From: Hoplostethus atlanticus
Taxonomy: Eukaryota > Chordata > Actinopteri > Trachichthyiformes > Trachichthyidae
DNA length: 64,000 bases
Direction of reading: 5' to 3'
Assembly: GCA_034670405.1 (NCBI GenBank)
Contig: JAXDDX010000001.1
Span: 4,940,501 to 5,004,500, forward strand
Positions 24,421-36,600 of this stretch are shown in pieces. The position numbers and the translations under genes are program-made. Positions within the stretch are counted from its first letter, which is position 1, and each line of letters begins with the position of its first letter. Below the pieces are notes generated by a model that was not told the origin of the DNA, did not search any database, and worked only from the letters and a program-made list of their open reading frames with translations.

Positions 24421-25158
24421 GTTGTAGCCCAGTATTGAACTACTGGAATTTATTGGAGTGGTTAAGGAGAATGGCAGTGAACAATCATCACTTCCTCCTG
24501 TGGTAAGATCACTCAGTGTGTCCTCTTGCAACATGCAGGCTGCTACCACAGATGAGGTTTTTATCTGAAATATTCACTTTGACATATTGTTTTCATACGC
24601 AGCATACCCCACTATCATATGACTATATCCTGGTTGCCAAAACCATTGATGACCAGCAGAAAGACGCCTTCAAGAAACAATTAGCATTCATAGAGGAATT
24701 GAAAAGAAAGAACTTGAAAGTCACAGTAAGTTTTAACAAAAGAAAAATTATCCTTATTTATTCTTACAGTTGGTATGTCTTTTAACATTTGGTTTGTTAC
24801 TCTTTGGCGAGTGTTGCAAAGATGAGGCATGACTTCATTATTTTATTTAATTCATTAATTTAAATTATTATTAATTTATTCTTCTATTTGCTTATTTTTG
24901 TTAGAAAATTATAGATGATAATATAGTCTTCTATGGGATTCAAGCGCCCAGAGAAATGTTTGAGAAGTACAGATATCTGCTGAAGGTGTCTGATGCCTGC
25001 AACTGGAGCTGTGATCAGAATGTTGTGCCTCTCAGCACCAGGTAAGACACTGTCAATACTGTTGTCAAGGTATTGCTTACAGTATGCAAGTTATCTCCAA
25101 ATACTGCATGCAGAATACATGAGTCTACTTTTTAACATGGGATGGAAATTCACAGTTA

Positions 25159-25191
<33 letters not shown>

Positions 25192-28100
25192 CTTTTAGCA
25201 GAAGATTTTCTTATTCCTGTTGTTTGAATGAACTTGATTGTCTAAATGACACTGTAAGCCCAAGCTATTGCGAACTATCACATTTGCAAAATAGCTCTAT
25301 CTCTATAACTTATCATACTAATACTGTATCAAGCAAACTGGGTTGTAAAGTGATAAGTCTCTTTGTTACAGAATAAGGATTGTGCACTTCATCCTGAATC
25401 ACACCCCTATCCATACAGGAGGTGAGACTTATTTACACCACCACTGCTCCCCGGGTAATGGGACTCCTAATGTTACATATTCTGCCTCACGTCTGTTAAT
25501 CTCCCCAGAGGATCTGCGGACTCTCATGAAGAAGAAGGTTTTTGAGGCAAAGTTCTGCTTGCATGAGGTAAATTCAGTATTTATATTCAGTAGTGTTGAT
25601 AGTTTTGTAGCTTTTTGCTAACATTTGACTGTGAAATTATATAGTCTGATATCCTATTGAATATCTAAAAGTGAAATAGTATGAGACCCAAATCACCGTT
25701 CTCCATTGATTAAATGATAAGAACATATGAATGCCAGCCATTGTTTTCTGCTGTTTCTCCATGTGGATGGAGAAACTCCCATGCTAAAAATAGTGACATG
25801 ATTATCTACTCTCTCTCTCGATACTCTCTTTCTTTCTCACACTTCCACTTAAGTGTTTTGTTATTTTTAAGAACCATTATGATTGTGGTGTGAAACCTGG
25901 CAAGGGCTATGCAAAACAATACGTCACTAGTAAAAGAGTATGTGTTTACAGATGCGTTATCAGTACACTGAGTCATCAAATGGTGGGTGAATGTGTGTGT
26001 CTGTGCGTGTGTGCATCTGTGCACATACAGTATACACATGTGTTCTGCCCACCTGCAGCATCTTCATTATCACCCCATGGGAATGGAAATCATTCCAGAG
26101 AAAGAAATGTTCAGGACACTGAAATGTATACATTTCAAAAGGTTATTCTAACTATGAGGCGTCCTTGAACAGATATTTGTAAATGCTCAGTCCATCCCAG
26201 TTTGATATGCATTTGTTATGCATTGTCAATATGTTATATTTTTGCATTGTAAAATTCTGTCTCACGCCTGTATGATACATCAATCAATTCTCAGGTTTAG
26301 CTTAATACAGCTCTGCTCTATGTGTATTCCTCTATATTCCTGTGTGTGCTTCTGCTTTCAGAAAAAGAAACAGAGAGAACTGAGGCAGAGCTGGGCACGC
26401 TGGACAGCCTGTCTCCAAGGGCAACCCATAACTGCTGTCAGGTTAGGACTACACCACAACAGCCTCTTTATTATTCTGCTGTTTTGCTGTTTTTACAGTT
26501 GCAGCTATTGCAGTGCAATTGTTTTCCATGTCATCCTACTGTGGAGTAGGTTCAAGTATGAACAAGGCAACAGTAAAAATGTCAACTCCCACACACGATG
26601 CAGGCATTGTTTGGCCTAATCATTGAAAATTATGTTACTCAATGCTTGCACAGTGTAGAGTATGATCTTTGTATGTGGATTCATTTATGTGCTGTCATGC
26701 GTCATATCTCAGACACTTCTGGGAAAGAGAAGGGATGACAGGCCAGATTTGAATCCAGGACATTGAGCTTACTTGGTATTCACCCAGCGAACCGAGCCAC
26801 CAGGACGCTGCCAGTGTAATGTTTTAATGCCAAAATGCATCATCCTTCCAAGTTTGGTCCAAATTGGACCAGTGGTGTCAATGTGAACACATTTGAGTTA
26901 CATACCTTTAGACCTTTAATTAAAGCGCCCCCATTAGGCCAATCAGTGTCATTTGTAAGGATTTGTGTAGCAAGTTTCATGTGAATTGCACCTAGAATGT
27001 AGCAGTTATGGCCTTTCAAAGAACATAGTACCAAGAACATACTACCAAAGTGCATCATCCCTCCATGTTTTGTCAAAATTGATTCAGTGGTGTCTGAGAT
27101 GTCACCTGATATTATGTTTGATGGATGGATCATCGTGTGTGTGTGTGTGTGTGTGTCAGGAACTACTTTGGGGAGAAGGTGGCCTTGTACTACCTGTGGT
27201 TGGGCTGGTACACATACCTACTCATCCCAGCTGCTTTCATCGGGCTCATTGTCTTCCTTTATGGCCTTGCCTTCTTCAACAGCTCCCCCCTCATGTAAGT
27301 GTTCCCACAACTCCGCAGTGGCCGATTGCAACAGTGCGTTTATGCTGTAATAACTAAACTGTTGATTGTTTTGTAGAAAGGAGGTTTGCGAGGCTAACAT
27401 AGCCATGTGCCCCCTTTGTGACAAGAGATGCAAAGTGTGGCAGCTCTCTGACACCTGCATGTATGCCAAGGTACACCCATGCATTCACCAGTAGGGAAGC
27501 AAACAGTGTACTTGTCTGCTGGTGCTCACTGTAGTCTTGTCTATTTACAGGTGAGCCTACTGTTTGACAATAACGGCACAGTGCTCTTTGCTATGTTCAT
27601 GGCAGTGTGGGGTGAGTTCAGAGTGTCAGTCGTAGGTACATGTATGCACTGTAATGTATCTAAAGGACAATAGCAGTGTTTTAACATGAAGGTTCGATGT
27701 CATTCTTGTCTTGAGTTAGCATTTCAGATATTTCAGAATGTATTTCTATATCTGATATCTATTAGTATTGTTTATTATTGATTCTTGGTCTTTAAATGCA
27801 GTTTTTATAACACATTTAAAACCCATGGAATCACCAAATTTGCTGAAAATGTCATGTTAACCCCTGATGTGTCCCTCATTTCTATGAAAGGTTGTTACTG
27901 CTTTGAGGCAGCTATTTAGACGCAATGGAGCAACTTTTCAGGAAAACGTTGACACTGATTAGAATGGCCTTTTAATATGTGGTGTTTTCTGTGGATTTGT
28001 TAAATGTTAGGGTGTGTTTTCAGATACACTGGAGCCTATGGCAATAAAAAAATATTGCAAAGCAGTTGCCAAAAAAAAAAAAAATATGGAAAAAGTACCA

Positions 28101-31100
28101 CTTACCTCAAAGGACCTGCATGTCCAAAGCATTGTCACTGTCTGTCAGTGCTGGTATTGTCCCAGCAGGGCGACATCAGCTCATCTAAATTCCTGCTTTT
28201 CACAGCAACACTGTTTTTGGAGTTCTGGAAGAGGCACAGGGCTTCCTATGTATGTGAATGGAAGGTGACTGACTGGTGTGAGGAGGAGGTATGCTCACGC
28301 AGAAACATTTCTTGTTTTTATGTTTTTTATATATATATTAATATCATCAAATGCATAACTGTGTTTTACTTTACATATACTTTCAGGAGGAATTGATCCT
28401 GGAAATTGTGAACAGTGCAAACTGTACACCCAAAAAATACAAGCACTCCTATCTGCGCAGCACTTTGGTTTTGATCTGTGTCACTATGATGGTGGGCGAC
28501 TTCTCAGTAAACTAAAAGTCTAATGATGTATGTGAAGTTACTGAGAAAAGTAGTTGGAAATGTCTAGTTGTGGGTCAAAAATAATCAGTGAGAGCTGTAT
28601 TTATAGGTTAAATGTATTAAATATGTGTGTGTGCGTGTGTTTGTCCCCAGATACTGGTGATCATTGGCCTGACTCTTGCCTTGGTGGTGTTCAGAGTTAT
28701 GGCAGCAGTGATGTTGGCTGAGGGATCATGGGAATTCCTGAGTCTCCACTCCAACACTGGAGCGATGATGCTGGGGGCTGTCCTCCACTACATCATCATC
28801 ACTATCATGACACGGGTATAGGGAATCTCTAAATGTGTGTCTAGATTTCATTTTGGTATCATTCTGGGACTCTGACCGTGTCTCCCTCTTTGCAGATCAA
28901 CAGGATTGTAGCCATGAAGCTCTGTGAAATAGGTGTGTTTCCCTTTTCTGTTTATTTCCATTGTATAGGTTATCAAGTTAAATTGGACATAATAATATCC
29001 CACTTGTATTGTTATGACTCTAAGCTGACTTAAACATTAGCTTTTAAAGGTCCTGTACTAGTTTTCATGATTTTGTTCTGTCTCGGGATAAGAAAAATGT
29101 TCTTCCCTCACATCGCAAATAAATGTAGTTTAGAGGGTATTTATTGGATGAATTTGAAGTCCTCACAGGCAGAACAGACACACCACTGAACCCTAATTGG
29201 CCAACAACACCAGCTCCTTTTAGCAATGCTTTAGTGAGGGGGTGCGTTGACTGGAGTTAGTCTGAGACTGCCTGTAGCAAAGGGTGTATTTTCAGATTTA
29301 ACCAAATTTTGATATCTACATTAAATATCTTTGAACGTATGTGTATATAAATAGAGGAAAGTTGACTTCCTCTATTAGGGCTCCTTTAAGCTCCTTTAAA
29401 CTGTGTGAGATTGTGCCATCCCTTGGTCAAATAGTGAATTATATGTACATTAACATGAGGTTATGCTGTCTTTACCAGAGGAAACAAGATCGTTTGCTGC
29501 TACAGAGAAAAGTTTCACTGTCAAGATGTTCACCTTCCAGTTCTTCACCTATTTCTCCTCACTCTTCTACGTAGCCTTTTTTCTCGGCAGGTAAGAACTT
29601 GTGGACCAAGTGTCCTAACCTGAAAGACCCAGTGTCCTAACCTGAAGGACCCAGTGTCCTTAACCTGAAGGACCCAGTGTCCTTAACCTGAAAGACCCAG
29701 TGTCCTAACTTGAAGGTCTTGGGCTTGTTAGAGTAATAATGGTATGTTTGTAACACACTTGACAGGATAAATGGTCATCCTGGTGGCTATGTGCGAATTG
29801 CACGGAAATGGAGGCTGGAAGAAGTGAGTAAACAGATATACATTCATTTAGAATAAGTTAATGTACATTTTTGTTTGCACATGAACATATTTTTGTAGAA
29901 GTCTCTAATTCCAAAAGTCTTGTTCTCCCCGTATAGTGTCACCCTAGTGGTTGTCTCACAGACCTATTCATCCAAATGGCCATCATAATGGTACTCAAAC
30001 AAACCATCAGCAATGTCTTTGAGTTCACTGGCCCGTAAGTGTACATCAACTCTGCAATTATGTGTTTATATACTGTATACAGTATGTATGTAATCCACTT
30101 TCCCAGCATGGGGTCCAGGCCTGTCAACGCTGTTTCTTGTCTCTATCAGCTGGTTCAGCGGGTGGTTGAAGAGGAAGAGAACCCAGAAGCTGCAGAGAAA
30201 ATGTGCTCACTGCTACCTCAAAGAGGAGTCGGAGACCAAAGAGGGAGCAGTACTGTGTGATAACTGCAAGCTTCGAGACTGGCTCAGCAACTACCATCTT
30301 AATGATGTGGACTCCTTCAGCCTGTTCAATGAGTTTCTGGAGATGGGTATGTACTGTGCAGAATGCATGTACAGTGATAACATCAGGGTAAGGTGTAATT
30401 TACTGAGAGAACAAATAAACGCTGGAATCGTTTTGGCACTTAATGTTTTTCTTTGTTGTCTTCCTAGTGATCCAGTTCAGTTTTACCACCATATTTGTGG
30501 CAGCGTTTCCCCTGGCTCCTCTGCTAGCCCTCATTAATAACATCATTGAGATACGCTTGGATGCCATTAAGATGGTCACTCTGGAACGCAGATTGGTGCC
30601 CAAGAAAACCAATGATATTGGTGAGGGTCATTGGTGAACTAATAAGATCTGATTGGCTAACTTTTATTTGGCATTACACCGGTAAAGTAACTGTAATGTA
30701 ACGGTCACTGTTGTTTACTGTATATTGGTAAAATACCCCAGACATCGTTTTTCCTCAGGTGTGTGGACAGACGTGTTGGAGGCTATCGGTGTCCTAGCTG
30801 TCATTGCTAATGGGCTGGTCATTGGTGTGTCCTCGGACTTCATCCCTCGCCTGGTGTACCGTTATCACTATGGCCCATGTGCCAATGGCACAGTGTCAGA
30901 TATTGAGTGAGACTGTACATTCTGACAGCTTTGATTTGAAGATTTTGTCACGTCTTTGTGATCTGCCATGTTCTGCTTCCTAAGTGCCACACTCAGTTTC
31001 AATGAATTCTTGTTCTTTTCCAGCTGCATGGTTGGCTATATCAATAACACACTATCCATTGCGCGAGTGGATGACAACAACGATATTTCACCTGACCAGA

Positions 31101-32311
31101 TGGAGACTCATAGTGGACTGAAACTCTCTTACTGCAGGTTTAAATCATTCTTCTTTTTTTACCCTATGTGTGGCCTTTAGCTGAACTGGCACATGATCCT
31201 GACATCCATGATGAACTCCTGAGGGTTGGGAGCAACCAAACAGAATAATATGATATAGTTTAATTGGTAAAAACAGAATAGCAAGTTCTGATGCAGCTCA
31301 CAGCCTGTGGAAACTACTGATCAGTGTTCATGGTGCACTCTGGTATCTTGCCTATTGTGTAATTAGGTATTTCTTACTAAATATGGGAGGGATCACCACA
31401 GCTAGAGCCAGGAATCAGCCCCAAATCATCGGATCTCTGTGAACCTTTAGGGAAAGAAGGATGAAGAATGATGAGGGAGATGAAGCCTGTCCATTCCTGT
31501 GTTCTGTTCTCTGTTCACAGCTATAAAGACTACAGGAGCAATGAGGACTACAGTCTCACCCCGCAGTTCTGGCTAATTCTGGCTGTGCGCTTTGCATTTG
31601 TCATCTTGTTTGAGGTAGGCGTTAAACCAACTTGACCAAGTGAGAAAGCTCCTTTTCTTAAATTGATTTCTACATTAATGTTAATGTTTTTTATCTCTGC
31701 TTGCAGCACGTTGTTGTCATATGCAAATTCATTGCAGCCTGGTTTATCCCGAGCGCTCCCATGCAGGTCAAGAACCACAGACTCTTTGATAAACTCAACA
31801 GACTAAAGGAAGAACTCAGGTGGGTCTTGGATAGAACGTCGTCAGACTGGTGTGTCAGGTTATCAAACAAATGATAGATCAGCTGTTTCCAACACGTCTG
31901 CCCTGAAAAACTGGTGTGCATTGAGAGTTTGCTCAAACATCACAACATGTACAACAAAACAAATTATATTAAAATTATATTTCCCTTTAGTAGATTTTGT
32001 CAGTCAAATTCTGTCTGTGGTTATGGACTGAAAGCAGAAAAAAATAAAAATGTGCTCTGACAGAAAGCAGATGAGTCACTTCACTGCAGATACCCAGTGA
32101 GGGCAATGTTAGTGGTTGACTGTTCCCTGAACTCATAGGTATGCATACTAAAAAACTAAAAATGTTCTACCAAAGTGAAATTTTATTTAATTTTCATTTT
32201 GGCATTGTGCAGCATCTCTTTGTGTGTTGTCTCTCGTTAAGTGTGTTGTGATAGCAAAAAGGCTACAACTAATAACTTGCTTCTAATTCTCTTAGGTCAT
32301 TTGAAGGGTGA
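23567..32311 (+). CDS. ano9: Anoctamin-9 (TMEM16J), complete coding region
   Basis: TMEM16-family membrane protein, epithelial in mammals and reported as a scramblase/cation channel. Coding exons: 23567-23587, 24428-24502, 24603-24725, 24905-25041, 25372-25421, 25509-25567, 25872-25937, 26362-26441, 27160-27294, 27377-27470, 27551-27611, 28206-28288, 28387-28491, 28651-28815, 28896-28932, 29479-29590, 29766-29823, 29937-30034, 30150-30346, 30468-30620, 30759-30906, 31024-31137, 31521-31614, 31707-31819, 32296-32311. All phases agree and sum to 797 residues plus TGA (human 782). Marks: '[18 protein letters not shown]', '[20 protein letters not shown]', '[13 protein letters not shown]', '[20 protein letters not shown]', '[14 protein letters not shown]', '[12 protein letters not shown]', '[14 protein letters not shown]'; the RRLVP.K..DIG and HY.PC stretches favour ANO9 over other anoctamins. 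The 66-nt exon 25872-25937 and the 7-residue first exon are the least certain. The C-terminus is shorter than in human. Confidence 0.93.
24230..24343 (+). mobile_element. Retroposon 3' tail leading into ATCT repeat
   Basis: GCAATTTCTGGGACAATAAA followed directly by (ATCT)n is the standard 3' end of fish LINE or SINE copies. The body upstream is too diverged to classify. Confidence 0.45.
24343..24420. repeat. (ATCT)n microsatellite abutting the ano9 exon 2 acceptor
   Basis: About 19.5 uninterrupted tetranucleotide units. Only seven bases (ending in TAG) separate it from ano9 coding exon 2 at 24428. Confidence 0.95.
26712..26812 (-). mobile_element. tRNA-derived SINE fragment
   Basis: On the minus strand it has TGGTGGCTCGGTTCGCTGGG (A-box-like), then GGATTCAAATC (B box) and a pyrimidine-rich CATCCCTTCTCTTTCCC body. 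It lies in the ano9 intron 26442-27159; the tail is lost. Confidence 0.5.
29609..29718. repeat. 22-23 bp minisatellite in an ano9 intron
   Basis: Five tandem units of AGTGTCCTAACCTGAAGGAC plus CC, with T/C, A/G and one-base length variants. It starts 18 bases after the donor of exon 29479-29590 and fills most of a 175-base intron. Confidence 0.9.
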
Positions 32312-32957
32312 CATTCAGACACATTCACGGGGGACATTTGTGTCTGAGCAACTGTGGAAACTGATGGCTTTGCAGTGCATTAAAGTGTCCAGTATATCGC
32401 AATGTTGAGTATACATAAAAGCCGTTGTTATCACTGTAAGGAGTACAGATAGGGGACTCACCCTGTTTGAATTTTATTGGTTATGTGATGGTCAGATGTA
32501 ACGGCAGGCCACCTGGTATCTGGCCACTGATATGGAGGCTAAAGAGAGAAAAAATAGGCCTTTGTTGGACAAATCAAGAGTGATTGATTTTACTAAAACG
32601 TCTTTCATGAGATATTATTATTACTATTATTATTGTTGTTGTTATTGGTATTATTGTTGTTATTACTATTATTAACATTAATAATATTATTATGATTTTT
32701 TTTTTATTGATTACCTATTATCAACTTGCAATTATGTCTTTCTGTTGAATTACTTATTTGTGACTCTTATATGTGTTTATTTTTATTGAATGCCTAAAGG
32801 TAATTTATATTATTGCACATACTTTGTGTTAAGTTGTTGCCTTATATTGTCTGAAGGCTTCTGATGATTGATTGTCTGATGGTGTGTCTGATGGTGTGTC
32901 TTGTAAATCAGACACAGGAACTGGAATTGTTTGCATTATATTATATTTATAATATTT

Positions 32958-32963
32958 AATAAA
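32958..32963 (+). terminator. ano9 poly(A) signal
   Basis: AATAAA about 650 bases after the ano9 stop codon, the first good plus-strand signal in a suitable position. Confidence 0.6.
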
Positions 32964-33436
32964 AGAGGAAAGTTTTGGCATCGTGGAATGTTATTTGCTT
33001 TTTTCAATGAAGAAATGTCATTTCAGAGTAAAGATTTTGAAATACAGCATTATGAAAGCAATTAGCTAGATCATGTATTCTTTATCATTGAACTATTTAA
33101 GTGATAACTATGAACATAATAGTTTCTTCCAGTTTCTCAACGATTCAGTGTGGGAAAACCATCAGTTACCAACACAGAGAGTGTGGAAAAGAACAATACT
33201 AATCCTATGGTAGTTTTTAGAACGATACAATACAAAATATAAATCCCCAGGAATATTATAGTTATAGTATGATGATACCATAGTAGATAAAAAAAGTACC
33301 AGACTGTCAGGTCATTACAAACTCGCATTCAATACCACAGGAATCATGACCCTAAAGGATTATTTTTTCTGATCTTTAGTTAAGAACACACCCTTTTTCA
33401 GTTTAACAACTAAACCCAGGTGAGAGCCGAGCAAGC

Positions 33437-33460
33437 GTCACGTGACCACGAGTAGCCAAT
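33437..33460 (+). promoter_or_regulatory. Palindromic E-box and CCAAT box upstream of sigirr
   Basis: GTCACGTGAC (33437-33446), a perfect USF/MITF-TFE-type site, is followed by CCAAT at 33456-33460, about 200 bases before the sigirr ATG. Motif evidence only. Confidence 0.4.
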
Positions 33461-33662
33461 AGATTTTCAGGTCTTTGCAGGTGCGCTGTGCAACCATGAA
33501 GCTACCGTAGCTGATATCCACTGTCCGCGGAGTTGCCACTGTACGTCTATTGCACCATAATAAAGTAATTGGATAAACCCAACCCACTAGGCAGTGATGT
33601 AAAAGTTTACAAAAAAGTTTTCTAGTCTTACCTGGAAATACGGTAAAGGAAGAAAGTGGATA

Positions 33663-36600
33663 ATGACTATGATTTTGATCGCTTTTATACTGGCGTGCAC
33701 CAGTTTATGCGACCGGACCTTCCTGGACATTGCTGACGGTAAGGATACACAGAAGTACACCTACATTGTGGGCTTTCATTTACTTAACGTTAGATAGGAC
33801 AGGCATACACTTGGTTGAGAAATACGACCTTTCTAATACATAGCATTTGGTCTTATCATATTATCATTCATTTTTAATTGTTTTACGTAAGGGAAACAGT
33901 CAAATGTCGAGGATGTTGAATGGGTAGTTCACTCAGGCCGGCTGTACAGTAGACCTATGTGACAGTGAGGGAAGGGAAATGCCCCGTCATGATGAACTTA
34001 ATGACTTAGGTTCATCTTATTAATTATGGCTTATAATCTATATACACCAGTCAACGCACATCTGGTCAGTGCCGACAGGGCTACAGTGTCGGTGCCCCGC
34101 AGTCACATGAGCCTCACTGCCTGGCAACATGGGATCCGACCTGGACTTCGCACCCGGATGTGGTAAAACGTCAAGTGGAGCGGGCAAAACAATAGAGCAA
34201 CCACAGATGAGCAGTTTTGCAAGTTCCTCCAGGTTTCGTTCACGGGTCATAATTGGGCGCATGCGTTGAATGTCTTGAGAAACCGGTCCAATCTTTGACA
34301 GCTTTGACTGAGATGTATCCATGAGGTCCCCACAGAGAATTAAATAAGCTACGTGTGGTGCTTATTATGAATAGGGGTCTGTTACCCTCAACACACTGGA
34401 TGCATATAAACTGCACACTTGTTTACACTGAACATGTCCTCCAACAGCGATGCAGATTCAGTGTTTTTTTCCACTTACTCAACAAAAGACCCATTTGCAC
34501 ATTCTCAGCCAGGGGGAGTAAACAGGTTCACCTTCATGCGCCATTAGCTTTAATGGCACAGTAATGTTGAAAACAGAGCCTAGCTCCACAGACTATGCAA
34601 AGTGTTAGGTATAGCTCAAAAGGATCTTCACTAATGAAAAGCTATTTCCAGCAATATGCTCCAGTAATATGCATGCACTGAATCACACGAGACAATGAAG
34701 GCTTCATTCATTCTGCCACTTTCCCTCTTCCCATTTGTAGCTCAGTGTGTGGATGAGCAGAGATTTAAGGAGCAGGTGCTCTACGTGGGGCAGGGGGTTC
34801 CATATCGGCTGAATTGCCCCCTAGAGCCTGCCTTGCTGCAGAGCTCCAAGCAGCTCCAGCTGACCTGGCTGAAGGACTGTCTTCAGCTGCCTGGGCCTTC
34901 TCCCTCCAGTCCTGCCCAGGCCCCGCTCACTCCGGCCTTCTTGCAATTCCCCCTCCTCAGCCTCAAGGACCAGGGGAATTACACCTGTGTGGTCAGGGAC
35001 AACGGCACAGCCTCTTTCACTGTGCGTCTCACTATTAAGGGTGAGTGCTCTCAATTTCAAACTGCCCACCTGTTGTAAACCACGATAAAGGAGTAAGAAA
35101 ATAATTTGCAGCTTCTTACTGGCATCTAATAACATGTCCTCAAGGTGGCTCTCTCAGCAAGCTGTTGTTTTGGGTTTTGAGGGAAACGTAGACTTCATAT
35201 GGGGAGAAGGGGCTAGTGAAATGGAATTCACTACATTTGCAACGAGGCATTGGGTTTCAGTGTGCCTTCCGGCAACTATGTGGCTGTATCAGGCTTACAA
35301 CAGTGGGCAGTGCACATGAAGGCCTCTATTATCTTTAGCTCTTGTAATGACTAAGGATAGAGGTGGTTTGTCTTTTCACAGAGTCCCAGTGTTCCAAGGC
35401 CCCACAATATAAGCCTAACGGGGACCTAACTAGGCTCTGGGGGAATCTGGGCTCCACCGTGAAACTGAACTGCACCGTTCTCCTTCGCTGGGACCCAAGT
35501 GAGGAGCCGTGTGACACCACCTTGCGTTGGAGTAAAGATGGCAACTCTCTCACAAACCACACCCTTTACCCACAGAATACATCCTCATGGTGCATTGAAG
35601 CTATTATTTTATTATTTTATATTGTTCAATGTTATATTACATCAAATCAAGTATTTCAGAGGCAGGACCATGGGGATAAGATCAAGCTTTCCATCCCTTA
35701 TCCCAGGTCTCCCAGTGCCGGCCAGCTGATGGTGAGCAATCTGCTGGAGGTCACCCTCAGTGAGCAGGTAGACTTTGGGCTCTACAGCTGCACAGTGAGG
35801 AACACCTCTTCTGACTTCAGCCTGCAGAATACATGTAAGACCACTTAGGATGCTTACCACACACACACACACACACACACACTCAGTCCTGTATTGTGTA
35901 ACTCTAGTCTAATGTGTCAGCACCAGTAAAGCAGGTCAGATTTCTTGAGCACCCGTTCTACTTGGCAAAATAAAGTAGATCTGATTATGATTAATGTGGA
36001 ACTGAACTAAATGTAAAGGATGAATTCCACTCTCACTCTTCTATCAAGAGCATGACTGAATCATTTTCAGTGTTCAACTGCAAGGACACTGTTGTTCAGA
36101 TCTACTCAAACTGGCCACATGCTGTCATGCGTGTTGGTTGATTTTGTGTTTGTGTGTGATCAGACCACCCCAGCCACACAGCTGCTGTTATTGCAGCCAT
36201 CGTCCTCCTCCTTCTCCTGGCCGTAGCTGCTGCTGTGTACTCCAAGTGTCATCTGAACATCAAACTCTGGTACAGAAACTCCTATGGAGACTATGAACTC
36301 AGTGGTGAGTATGTGGTATAGTGAAGGTCAATGTACTCAAGAGTATTTAAGCCGCTGTAAAACTCACAGTATCTTTCCCTCTCCATTTCTTCAGATGGCA
36401 AACTGTATGATGCCTACATCTCATATGTGAACAATGAGCATGACAGGAAGTTTGTCAACTTTATTCTCAAACCTCACTTGGAGAGTAAAAATGGACACAA
36501 GCTGCACCTCAATGACAATGACATCCTACCTGGCTCAGGTAGCCTCAAATGCCTGTTTTTCTCTGTGATCTTCTCTTACATACAGTAATTTACAAGGAAT

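Larger units (their letters stand above)
32312..33662. other. ano9 3' UTR and sigirr upstream region
   Basis: The ano9 3' UTR runs to a poly(A) signal at 32958-32963. Inside it an ATT/GTT-rich low-complexity stretch lies at about 32614-32700. The rest leads to the sigirr promoter. No further gene was recognised. Confidence 0.6.

Noticed and set aside
29609-29718. Regular 22-23 bp repeats, superficially CRISPR-like
   Set aside because: The units are contiguous with no unique spacers and lie in an animal intron; a plain minisatellite.
34038-34322. Minus-strand open frame of 94 codons in sigirr intron 1
   Set aside because: No family resemblance; a GC-richer intronic patch, perhaps an old retroposon, but no clear boxes or tail.
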